From contig NZ_CP108046.1 in assembly GCF_041435115.1 (NCBI RefSeq), positions 6,448,001 through 6,512,000 of the forward strand: DNA of 64,000 nucleotides, written 5' to 3'. Source of the DNA: Streptomyces sp. NBC_00289. Its GTDB lineage: Bacteria > Actinomycetota > Actinomycetes > Streptomycetales > Streptomycetaceae. Shown here one piece after another: positions 1 through 7,719 of the stretch. Numbering within the stretch: the first letter of the stretch is position 1; each line of letters opens with the position of its first letter. The notes under the pieces were generated by a model. It was not told where the DNA came from. It did not search any database and saw only the letters and a program-made list of their open reading frames with translations. The position numbers and the translations under genes were made by a program.

Positions 1-3000
1 GCGGCGTGCGGGTGGTGAAGGGCTTCGGGCAGGAGGAGCAGGAGACCGGGAAGCTGCGGGAGGTGGGCCGGCGGCTGTTCGCGGGCCGGCTGCGCACGAT
101 CCGGCTGAACGCCAGGTACACCCCGGCGCTCCAGGCCGTGCCCGCCCTCGGCCAGGTCGCGATGCTCGCGCTCGGCGGCTGGCTCGCCGTCGGCGGACAC
201 ATCACGCTCGGCACGTTCGTCGCCTTCTCCACCTACCTCGCCCAGCTCGTCGGCCCGGTGCGCATGCTCGCCGTGGTCCTCACGGTCGGGCAGCAGGCGC
301 GGGCCGGCACCGAACGCGTCCTGGAGCTGATCGACACCGAGCCGTCCCTGACCGACGGCACCAAGGAGCTGCCCGCCGACGCCCCGGCGAGCGTCGAGTT
401 CGACGGCGTCCGCTTCGGCTACGACGACGAGCGTCCCGTGCTGGACGGGCTCAGCTTCGAGATCCGCCCCGGCGAGACCCTCGCCGTCGTCGGCTCCTCC
501 GGCTCCGGCAAGTCCACGGTCTCCCTCCTCCTCCCGCGCTTCTACGACGTGACGCACGGCGCCGTCCTCATCGGCGGCCACGACGTCCGCGAACTCACCC
601 TCGACTCCCTGCGGGCCGCGATCGGCCTGGTTCCCGAGGACTCCTTCCTCTTCTCGGACACGGTGCGCAACAACATCGCCTACGGCCGTCCCGACGCGAG
701 TGACGAGCAGATCGAGGCGGCTGCCCGGGCCGCCCAGGCGGACCGTTTCATCAGCGAGCTGCCCGAGGGCTACGACACCACCGTCGGCGAGCACGGCCTC
801 ACCCTCTCCGGCGGCCAGCGCCAGCGTGTCGCGCTCGCCCGCGCCATCCTCACCGACCCGCGCCTGCTCGTCCTCGACGACGCCACCTCCGCCGTGGACG
901 CCCGGGTCGAGCACGAGATCCACGAGGCGCTCAGGCACGTCATGGAGGGCCGGACGACCCTGCTGATCGCCCACCGCCGCTCCACCCTCAACCTGGCCGA
1001 CCGGATCGCCGTCCTGGACGGCGGCCGCCTGGCCGACCTCGGCACCCATGAGGAACTCCAGCGGCGCTCCGCGCTCTACCGCCGCCTGCTGACCGACCCG
1101 GACGAGCTCGGCGGCGTCTCGCCCGGCCACGCCCCGGCGGCGGCACCCCGGGAGGACACCTCCGTACGGGACGAGCTGGACGCGGAGTTCGACGCCGAGC
1201 GCGGCATCACGCCAAGGCTCTGGGCGGGCGAACGCGTACCGCGGGACATCGCCATGGAGGGCACGCCGGCGACCCCCGAACTCCTCGCCCAGGTCGAGGC
1301 GCTGCCCCCGGCGGACGACGTCCCGGACATCGACGAGGCGGGCGCGGTCACCGCCGAGGAGTCCTACGGTCTGCGCCGGCTGCTGCGCGGCTTCGGCCTG
1401 CCCCTCCTGGTCAGCCTCGGCCTGGTCGCCGTGGACGCCGGCATGAGCCTGCTGCTGCCGGTCATGATCCGGCACGGCATCGACCAGGGTGTCTCCGCGG
1501 CCGCCCTCGGCGCCGTCTGGACGGCCTCGCTGTTCGCGCTGCTCGCCGTCGGCGTCCAGTGGACGGCCCAGGTCGGCGAGACCCGGATGACCGGACGCAC
1601 CGGCGAACGCGTCCTGTACTCCCTGCGCCTGAAGATCTTCGCCCAGCTCCAGCGGCTCGGACTCGACTACTACGAGCGGGAGTTGACCGGACGGATCATG
1701 ACGAGGATGACGACGGACGTCGACGCCCTCTCCACCTTCCTGCAGACCGGTCTGGTCACCGCATTCGTCTCGGTCGTCACCTTCTTCGGCATCATGGGCG
1801 CCCTGCTGGTGATCGACCTCCAGCTCGCCCTCGTCGTGTTCGCCACGCTGCCCCCGCTGATCGTCGCCACGTACTTCTTCCGCAAGGCGAGCGTGAAGGC
1901 GTACGAACTGGCCCGGGAGCGCGTGTCGACGGTCAACGCCGACCTCCAGGAGTCGGTGTCCGGACTCAGGATCGTGCAGGCCTTCCGGCGCGAGCGGGAC
2001 GGCGCTCGCCGGTTCGCCGAGCGCAGCGACAGCTACCGGCAGGCCCGTATCCGCGGACAGTGGCTGATCTCCATCTACTTCCCGTTCGTGCAGCTGCTGT
2101 CGTCGGTCGCCGCGGCCGCCGTACTGATCGCGGGCGCGGGCCGGGTGGACGCCACGACGCTCACGACCGGTGCGCTGGTCGCCTACCTGCTCTACATCGA
2201 CCTGTTCTTCGCGCCCGTGCAGCAGCTCTCCCAGGTCTTCGACGGGTACCAGCAGGCCACCGTGTCGCTCGGCCGCATCCAGGAACTGCTGCGGGAACCG
2301 ACCTCGACCCGGGCCGCCGACGAACCCCTTGAAGTGCCGTCCCTGCGGGGCGAGATCGCCTTCGAGGACGTGCACTTCGCCTACGGCACGGAGGAAGAGG
2401 CGCTCAGCGGCGTGGGCCTGCGGATCCCGGCCGGCCAGACGGTCGCCTTCGTCGGCGAGACCGGCGCCGGCAAGTCGACCCTCGTGAAGCTGGTGGCCCG
2501 CTTCTACGACCCCACCGGCGGCCGGGTCACCGTCGACGGCACGGACCTGCGCTCTCTCGACATCACCGCCTACCGGCACCGCCTGGGGGTCGTCCCGCAG
2601 GAGGCGTACCTCTTCCAGGGCACCGTGCGCGACGCCATCGCCTACGGCCGCCCCGACGCCACCGACGCCGAGGTGGAGGCGGCGGCGCGCGCCGTCGGCG
2701 CCCACGAGATGATCGCCACGCTCACGGGCGGCTACCTCCACGAGGTCGCCGAACGCGGCCGCAACCTCTCGGCCGGCCAGCGCCAGCTGATCGCCCTGGC
2801 CCGCGCCGAACTGGTGGACCCCGACGTCCTGCTCCTCGACGAGGCCACGGCCGCCCTCGACCTGGCCACCGAGGCCCAGGTCAACCAGGCGACGGACCGC
2901 CTCGCCGGCCGCCGTACCACCCTCGTCGTCGCCCACCGCCTCACCACTGCCGCCCGCGCCGACCGTGTCGTGGTGATGGATCACGGTCAGGTGGTGGAGG

Positions 3001-3092
3001 ACGGCACGCACGACGAACTGCTGTCCCTCGGCGGGCGGTACGCCGATCTGTGGCGGACGTTCGTCGGTGAGGACGAGCCGGCGGCGGCCTGA
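1..3092 (+). CDS. Fused two-module ABC exporter (TMD-NBD-TMD-NBD), 5' end outside the window
   Basis: The reading frame is already open at the left edge, inside the first membrane domain, so the start lies upstream. In visible residues: end of TMD1 (about 1-110), NBD1 with Walker A GSSGSGKST near 163-171 and signature LSGGQ, an acidic linker (about 370-460), TMD2, and NBD2 with Walker A GETGAGKST and signature LSAGQ. NBD1 has VLDDATSAVD where a catalytic Glu is expected, while NBD2 has canonical LLLDEATAALD. One composite ATP site therefore pairs the altered Walker B of NBD1 with the altered signature of NBD2, as in heterodimeric exporters with one degenerate site. This looks like such a pair fused into one chain. 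The substrate cannot be told from sequence; lipid or drug export is typical of the family. Confidence 0.93.
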   Translation, partial: GVRVVKGFGQEEQETGKLREVGRRLFAGRLRTIRLNARYTPALQAVPALGQVAMLALGGWLAVGGHITLGTFVAFSTYLAQLVGPVRMLAVVLTVGQQARAGTERVLELIDTEPSLTDGTKELPADAPASVEFDGVRFGYDDERPVLDGLSFEIRPGETLAVVGSSGSGKSTVSLLLPRFYDVTHGAVLIGGHDVRELTLDSLRAAIGLVPEDSFLFSDTVRNNIAYGRPDASDEQIEAAARAAQADRFISELPEGYDTTVGEHGLTLSGGQRQRVALARAILTDPRLLVLDDATSAVDARVEHEIHEALRHVMEGRTTLLIAHRRSTLNLADRIAVLDGGRLADLGTHEELQRRSALYRRLLTDPDELGGVSPGHAPAAAPREDTSVRDELDAEFDAERGITPRLWAGERVPRDIAMEGTPATPELLAQVEALPPADDVPDIDEAGAVTAEESYGLRRLLRGFGLPLLVSLGLVAVDAGMSLLLPVMIRHGIDQGVSAAALGAVWTASLFALLAVGVQWTAQVGETRMTGRTGERVLYSLRLKIFAQLQRLGLDYYERELTGRIMTRMTTDVDALSTFLQTGLVTAFVSVVTFFGIMGALLVIDLQLALVVFATLPPLIVATYFFRKASVKAYELARERVSTVNADLQESVSGLRIVQAFRRERDGARRFAERSDSYRQARIRGQWLISIYFPFVQLLSSVAAAAVLIAGAGRVDATTLTTGALVAYLLYIDLFFAPVQQLSQVFDGYQQATVSLGRIQELLREPTSTRAADEPLEVPSLRGEIAFEDVHFAYGTEEEALSGVGLRIPAGQTVAFVGETGAGKSTLVKLVARFYDPTGGRVTVDGTDLRSLDITAYRHRLGVVPQEAYLFQGTVRDAIAYGRPDATDAEVEAAARAVGAHEMIATLTGGYLHEVAERGRNLSAGQRQLIALARAELVDPDVLLLDEATAALDLATEAQVNQATDRLAGRRTTLVVAHRLTTAARADRVVVMDHGQVVEDGTHDELLSLGGRYADLWRTFVGEDEPAAA

Positions 3093-3223
3093 GCGCTCGC
3101 CGCCGTGCCCTTGGCCGGGCGAGGAGTCCGTCACCGCTTCCCCGTGATGAATGAGCAACCGTCCGACACGTGTTCGGCGTCCGTACACCAGTACGCTCAT
3201 TGCCGGGGTGTGGAGGGACGACA

Positions 3224-3610
3224 GTGGACCGTGGTGCGATACGTCGGCGGCTCGCGGCCGGGGTGGCCGTCCTGACGGCCTCCGGGCTGCTCGCGCTCGT
3301 GGCGCCGGCAGACGCGCAGGCCGCCACCTCCTGCTCGGGCCGCAAGGTCCGCACGCTGCCGTTCGCCACCGGCACCGTGCATGTCTTCAAGCGGGGCGGC
3401 TACGTCTGTGCCGTCACCCTTCCGGACAATCCCGGTACGAAGCGGCAGATGTCGGTGAGTGTCCAGGCGCGAGGCAGCCGTCCCGTCGTCGACAAGGGCC
3501 GCTACGCGCACCGGGCCGGCCCGGTGACCGTGCACGCCGGTCACCGCTGCGTGTGGATCAAGGGCTCGGTGGGCCGGAAGTCGGTCAGTTCCGGCTGGAT
3601 CCTGTGCTGA
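3224..3610 (+). CDS. Small secreted cysteine-containing protein of unknown function
   Basis: This is a 128-residue protein with a GTG start, chosen because GGAGGG lies 6 nt upstream. Residues 1-31 form a Sec signal peptide (basic start, LLALVAPADAQA core). The mature part of about 95 residues has four cysteines, enough for two disulfides, and ends in WILC. No family was recognised. The gene stands alone between the exporter and the aminopeptidase gene. An in-frame start exists further upstream (3170) but lacks a ribosome site and would place basic and polar residues before the signal peptide. Confidence 0.72.
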   Translation: MDRGAIRRRLAAGVAVLTASGLLALVAPADAQAATSCSGRKVRTLPFATGTVHVFKRGGYVCAVTLPDNPGTKRQMSVSVQARGSRPVVDKGRYAHRAGPVTVHAGHRCVWIKGSVGRKSVSSGWILC

Positions 3611-3728
3611 GTGGGACCGAACGGGCGGCTCGGGCAGAGGGATTTCCCTCTTCTGCCCATCTCCCCTGGTGCTGAGGTGAGTTGCTCCGCTAGCTTCCGG
3701 CGCACATACGTCTCACAGGGGAGTGTGC

Positions 3729-5174
3729 ATGCGCAAGGCGCTCAGATGGCTGCTGGCGCTCACGGTGCTCATCGGCACGTTGAGTACGGCGGGGGCGGCC
3801 ACCGCCGCCCAACCGGAGGCCACCGGCACCACCGCCACCGACACCGACATCAAGGACCGGCTGCTGGCCATACCGGGGATGAGCCTCATCCAGGAGAAGC
3901 CCTACACCGGCTACCGCTTCTTCGTCCTGAACTACACCCAGCCGGTGGACCACCGCCACCCGTCCAAGGGCACGTTCCAGCAGCGGATCACCGTGCTGCA
4001 CAAGGACGTCTCCCGTCCGACGGTCTTCTACACCGGCGGCTACAGCGTCTCCACGACCCCGAGCCGCCGCGAGCCGACCCAGATCGTGGACGGCAACCAG
4101 GTCTCCATGGAGTACCGCTTCTTCACCCCCTCGCGGCCCGACCCGGCCGACTGGAGCAAGCTGGACATCTGGCAGGCGGCCAGTGACCAGCACCGCATCT
4201 TCAAGGCCCTCAAGTCCGTCTACACCAAGAAGTGGATCTCTACGGGAGGCTCCAAGGGCGGCATGACCGCCACCTACTTCGAGCGCTTCTACCCGCGTGA
4301 CATGGACGGTGTCGTCGCGTACGTCGCCCCGAACGACGTCGTCAACGACGAGGACTCGGCGTACGACCGCTTCTTCACGTCCGTAGGCACCAAGGAGTGC
4401 CGCGACCGGCTGAACGCGGTGCAGCGTGAGGCGCTGGTGCGCCGGGAGCCGCTGGAGAAGAAGTACGCGGCCTACGCGGCGGAGAACGGCTACACCTTCG
4501 ACACCATCGGCAGCCTGGACCGGGCCTACGAGGCGGTCGTCCTCGACTACGTCTGGGGCTTCTGGCAGTACAGCCTGCTCTCCGACTGCGACTCGATCCC
4601 GGCGGACGCCAAGAACGCGACCGACGACGACATCTGGAACTCGATCGACACGATCTCCGGCTTCTCCTTCTACACCGACCAGGGCCTGGAGCCGTACACG
4701 CCGTACTACTACCAGGCGGGCACGCAGCTCGGCGCGCCGACGATCCACTTCCCGTACATCGAGAAGAAGTACGTCCGCTACGGCTACCAGCCGCCCCGGA
4801 ACTTCGTCCCGCGCTCCATCCCGATGACGTTCCGGCCGACGGCGATGCGTGACGTCGACACCTGGGTCCGGCACAACGCCCACCACATGCTCTTCGTCTA
4901 CGGCCAGAACGACCCGTGGGGCGCGGAGCGGTTCTCCGTCGGCAAGGGTGCGAAGGACTCGTACGTGTTCACGGCGCCCGGTCTCAACCACGGCGCGAAC
5001 GTCGCCGGCCTGGCCGCCGACGAGAAGGCACTCGCCACCGCCCGCATCCTCAAGTGGGCGGGCGTCGCCTCCGCGACCGTCCAGGCGGACCCGGCGGCCG
5101 CCAAGCCGCTGGCGAAGTTCGACGCGAGGCTCGACCAGAGGGACGTGGAGCGCGAGCCGGCGCTGCGTCCGTAA
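3729..5174 (+). CDS. Secreted prolyl tri/tetrapeptidyl aminopeptidase-like serine peptidase (S37 type)
   Basis: This 481-residue protein has a clear signal peptide (RKALRWLLALTVLIGTLSTA). The ATG is preceded by AGGGGAG at 5 nt. The body resembles the Streptomyces secreted tripeptidyl aminopeptidases of peptidase family S37, which release tripeptides from the N-terminus of extracellular peptides. The nucleophile is seen as GGSKGG around residue 174, an Asp lies in YGQNDPWG, and a His lies in APGLNHGAN near the C-terminal third, giving a Ser-Asp-His set in alpha/beta-hydrolase order. Length fits the family. The gene is monocistronic, with a strong hairpin after the stop. Confidence 0.85.
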   Translation: MRKALRWLLALTVLIGTLSTAGAATAAQPEATGTTATDTDIKDRLLAIPGMSLIQEKPYTGYRFFVLNYTQPVDHRHPSKGTFQQRITVLHKDVSRPTVFYTGGYSVSTTPSRREPTQIVDGNQVSMEYRFFTPSRPDPADWSKLDIWQAASDQHRIFKALKSVYTKKWISTGGSKGGMTATYFERFYPRDMDGVVAYVAPNDVVNDEDSAYDRFFTSVGTKECRDRLNAVQREALVRREPLEKKYAAYAAENGYTFDTIGSLDRAYEAVVLDYVWGFWQYSLLSDCDSIPADAKNATDDDIWNSIDTISGFSFYTDQGLEPYTPYYYQAGTQLGAPTIHFPYIEKKYVRYGYQPPRNFVPRSIPMTFRPTAMRDVDTWVRHNAHHMLFVYGQNDPWGAERFSVGKGAKDSYVFTAPGLNHGANVAGLAADEKALATARILKWAGVASATVQADPAAAKPLAKFDARLDQRDVEREPALRP

Positions 5175-5184
5175 CTCCGGTGCC

Positions 5185-5219
5185 GCGCCCGGCCGGTGTC
5201 TCTCACACCGGCCGGGCGC
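5185..5219. terminator. Bidirectional terminator hairpin between convergent genes
   Basis: Perfect 15-bp inverted repeat: GCGCCCGGCCGGTGT at 5185-5199 and its complement at 5205-5219, with a 5-nt loop. It follows the aminopeptidase gene. The TGA stop of the convergent lipoprotein gene (5203-5205) lies at the loop and right-arm junction, so the hairpin covers the last codons of that gene. It can serve both strands. Confidence 0.85.
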
Positions 5220-5841
5220 AGCCCACCGGGTCCGCGCCGCCGAGCTGTACGTACAGGGCGGTGGACGCCGGACAGTCCGCGCGGCTGCGGACCGCCTTCG
5301 TCACCTCGTACTGCGGCTTCTGTCCGCCGGTGCCGGCGCAGGCCGTCTCGCGGACCTTGCCGTCGCCGAGGCCGCGCACGCAGTCGCCGACGATGGTCCG
5401 CGGGCCGCCCCCGCCGCCGGGGTCGCCGGGGTGCGGCGGCTGCAGGCCGCGCATGCAGGCATAGCCCTGGGCGATCTTTCGGCCGCCCCTGTCGGGGGAG
5501 GGGCGCTGGGCGCTGATGTGCAGGACGAAGTCGGTGGTCGGCGGGCAGGGTGGGCCGTCACCGACCCTGCCGACGTGGCGCGCCACGACCCGCGCCGAGG
5601 CCCGCTCGCCCGCGCACGCCACCTCGGTGAAGCTGGTCGTCCCGAAGGAACTGCACTCGCCGACCCCGAGGAACACCGCCCCGTAGCCGGGGTCACGTGT
5701 GGCCGTCGCGGCCGTCGACGCGGTGGTCCCGCCGAGCCGGCCGTCCTCCTCGCCGTCCGCCCCGGACACCGGGCCCTGGCACCCCGTCAGCAGGACGGCG
5801 AGCAGCGAGCACACCACCCCCACCGACCATTTCGCGCGCAT
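5203..5841 (-). CDS. Secreted lipoprotein of unknown function
   Basis: This is a 212-residue protein read from ATG at 5841. That start puts a lipoprotein signal (VCSLLAVLLTGCQ) directly at the N-terminus with the lipobox Cys near residue 20. Longer in-frame starts would bury the signal behind about 45 residues of unlikely sequence. The mature protein has about eight cysteines, a Gly-rich stretch (GDPGGGGGPR), and ends VGCARPV. It is probably anchored to the outer face of the membrane. No family was recognised. IS copy A lies about 170 bp upstream and may have displaced or altered its promoter. Confidence 0.7.
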   Translation of the reverse strand: MRAKWSVGVVCSLLAVLLTGCQGPVSGADGEEDGRLGGTTASTAATATRDPGYGAVFLGVGECSSFGTTSFTEVACAGERASARVVARHVGRVGDGPPCPPTTDFVLHISAQRPSPDRGGRKIAQGYACMRGLQPPHPGDPGGGGGPRTIVGDCVRGLGDGKVRETACAGTGGQKPQYEVTKAVRSRADCPASTALYVQLGGADPVGCARPV

Positions 5842-5940
5842 CGCCACCACCGGACACCCCCGCCCAGCGTGACCCGCCGAGGCGGGCACACGCCAGACGC
5901 GCGGGGGGCTTTGCGTCTTTCGGGGGGTGTCCGCCGAGGA

Positions 5941-5965
5941 CCAGGCGTACCGGCGGTACGCCTGG
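5941..5965. repeat. Perfect 11-bp palindrome upstream of the lipoprotein gene
   Basis: CCAGGCGTACC (5941-5951) and its exact complement GGTACGCCTGG (5955-5965) flank a 3-nt spacer. It lies about 100 bp upstream of the lipoprotein start and 42 bp from the IS target site. No T-run follows. It could be an operator for a dimeric repressor or a hairpin; sequence alone does not decide. Confidence 0.5.
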
Positions 5966-6031
5966 TAGGGGCGCATGGAACCAGGCCCTGTCGTTTGGAG
6001 CAGACCCTAGAAGGCTGATGAAGATCTTGGT

Positions 6032-6067
6032 GAGGGGCTGTCCGGCCGTCAGGCCGGACAGCCCCTC
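6032..6067. terminator. IS-internal hairpin at the transposase 3' side (copy A)
   Basis: 16-bp perfect stem GAGGGGCTGTCCGGCC (6032-6047) with its complement at 6052-6067 and a 4-nt loop GTCA, directly after the transposase stop. It probably ends transposase transcription and blocks read-in from the left flank. The same structure occurs in copy B at 37527-37562. Confidence 0.7.
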
Positions 6068-6070
6068 CGG

Positions 6071-7657
6071 TCATGTAGTGGCTGGTGCGAGGTGCCAGGT
6101 GCCACTGGTGTGGGTGAGTCCGAGGTTGATCAGTCGGCGGAGGTTGAGGGCGGCGGCCCGGGTGTGGAGCCAGGTGTTGTTCTTGATGGTGCCGCGGTAG
6201 CGCAGGCGCCGGTTGCCGTGGTGGACGAGCCAGGCGACGGCGCGTTCGACCGGTGGTCTCCAGCGGCGGTAGTCGGCCTGCCAGCCAGGGTCGGTGGCGG
6301 CCTGGTGGCGGGCGGCTGTCTGGAGGTCGTGGTGCGGTCGGATGGTCAGGATGCGTCCGGCCTTGGCTTTGGTGCACCGCTCGCGCAGGTGGCATGCGGT
6401 GCATAAGTCCCCGAAAGAGGCTTTGCGTTGGTGGTGCTGCCCGCCGGGGTCGGACAGGGCCACGGCGTGTCCGGCCGGGCAGGTCACGATGGCGGCTGTG
6501 GTGTCGATGGCGAAGTCGTCGAGGATGAAACCGCCGGGGATGGCGGGTCGCAGTGGGGCGGGTTTGAGGAACAGCCGGTGGCCGGCCTCGTGGAGGGTCT
6601 GGCGGGCGTCGGCGGCGGAGTAGGCGGTGTCGCCGAAGACGTCCAGCGGGTCGTCCTCGTCGGCGAGCAGGTCCAGGCCGACGGCGGCCTCGTGGTGTTC
6701 GGCTCCGGCGCCGGGCCGCAGGGCGACGGCGGTGTATAAGCCGGTCTCGGGCTCGATGGCCAGGTGGGCCTTGAAGCCGTCCTGCTGGTGGCTGCGGGTC
6801 TTGTGGATGTGCCGGGCTTCGGGATCGACGGTGGAGAGCATCCGGCTGGGAGCGGTGCCTTGGGTGATGCGCCAGCGTCCGTCGCGGCCGTCGGAGTCCT
6901 CGGCGGGCTCGACGTCCTGGCCGGCGACCAGGGCCAGGATGCCCACCACGTTCGCGGCTTTGTCGCCGAGTTGCTGGTCTGGCAGGTGGCCCAGCAGTCG
7001 CAGGGCATCGGTGACCAGCGCGTCGACCAGCTCGGCGCGGGCCTGCTCGTCGTTCCAGGCGATGCGGGGCTTGCCCGGGTCGGTGTAGTCGTGGGCGGTG
7101 CACTGCGCAGCGACGACCGCGTCGGCGCCGGGGACCTCGCGGATCACCGCGCGGACGGCGGCGATGAGCTGGGTGACGGTGTCCTGGGTGGCGACCGCGT
7201 CGTCCAGCACGGTGGAGTCCAGCGCCCGGCGGTGCTTGCCCTTGAGGACTCCGGTGGCCTTCACGACCTCGCGCACGGCCTCGAAGATGCGGTTGGGGCG
7301 GGCGGAACGGGCCAGCCGGCGGCGGAAGTAGGCCAGCAGCGACGGGTCGAAGGCCATGTCGTGCAGGCCCAGCCCGCAGGCGGCCTTCCACCGCAGGTCG
7401 CACCGCAGCTCCTGGACCGTCTCGAAGTCCGACAGCCCGTTAAGGGCCTGCAAGGTGATCGCGGCGGCCAGAATCTGCGGCGGCATGCTCGGCCGTCCGT
7501 TCGCCGACGGGTACATGTCCACGAACATCTCAGCCGGGAACAGCTCGCCGCGGTGCTCGGCCAGGAACGCGAACACACTCCCTGCCGGGATCAACTCCCG
7601 GCAGGTCTCCCACACGTCCGGCCCGACCATCTCGCCGACCCACTCACCCATCGCCAC
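6071..7657 (-). CDS. IS1182-family DDE transposase (copy A)
   Basis: This 528-residue transposase has an N-terminal DUF772-like domain (about 40-140, with PPQILAAAITLQALNGLSDF) and a C-terminal DDE domain. Probable acidic triad: Asp in RALDSTVLDD, Asp in DVFGDTAYSAADAR, and Glu in PPVERAVAWLVHHGNRR. A four-cysteine cluster (CPAGHA, then CTACHLRERC) precedes the last motif, as in IS1182 relatives. It starts with GTG, or with the ATG two codons later; no good ribosome site is visible. Two TTA leucine codons are present (one at 6737-6739 on this strand), which makes translation depend on the bldA tRNA in Streptomyces. The deduced protein is the same as that of copy B. Confidence 0.93.
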   Translation of the reverse strand: MAMGEWVGEMVGPDVWETCRELIPAGSVFAFLAEHRGELFPAEMFVDMYPSANGRPSMPPQILAAAITLQALNGLSDFETVQELRCDLRWKAACGLGLHDMAFDPSLLAYFRRRLARSARPNRIFEAVREVVKATGVLKGKHRRALDSTVLDDAVATQDTVTQLIAAVRAVIREVPGADAVVAAQCTAHDYTDPGKPRIAWNDEQARAELVDALVTDALRLLGHLPDQQLGDKAANVVGILALVAGQDVEPAEDSDGRDGRWRITQGTAPSRMLSTVDPEARHIHKTRSHQQDGFKAHLAIEPETGLYTAVALRPGAGAEHHEAAVGLDLLADEDDPLDVFGDTAYSAADARQTLHEAGHRLFLKPAPLRPAIPGGFILDDFAIDTTAAIVTCPAGHAVALSDPGGQHHQRKASFGDLCTACHLRERCTKAKAGRILTIRPHHDLQTAARHQAATDPGWQADYRRWRPPVERAVAWLVHHGNRRLRYRGTIKNNTWLHTRAAALNLRRLINLGLTHTSGTWHLAPATT

Positions 7658-7665
7658 ATGGCGAG

Positions 7666-7697
7666 TCTGGCCCTGCCGCTGACGCGGCAGGGCCAGA
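7666..7697. terminator. IS-internal hairpin at the transposase 5' side (copy A)
   Basis: 14-bp perfect stem TCTGGCCCTGCCGC (7666-7679) with its complement at 7684-7697 and loop TGAC, between the terminal repeat and the transposase start. Such end-proximal hairpins in insertion sequences commonly block transcription entering from flanking genes; here it would protect against read-through from the GH3 gene, which runs towards the element. The equivalent in copy B is 35897-35928. Confidence 0.6.
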
Positions 7698-7719
7698 ACC
7701 CAAGATCTTCATGAGCCTT

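Larger units (their letters stand above)
6011..7719 (-). mobile_element. IS1182-family insertion sequence, copy A
   Basis: The element is 1,709 bp, bounded by CTAG on both sides (6007-6010 and 7720-7723), read as a 4-bp target duplication. The terminal repeats begin AAGGCTGATGAAGATCTTGG on the left, and the right end is its complement with one mismatch at position 7 (C for G). It holds one transposase gene on the minus strand and a hairpin just inside each end. Copy B at 35875-37583 has the same length, the same ends and the same deduced protein in opposite orientation. The right CTAG supplies the TAG stop codon of the GH3 gene. Confidence 0.93.
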
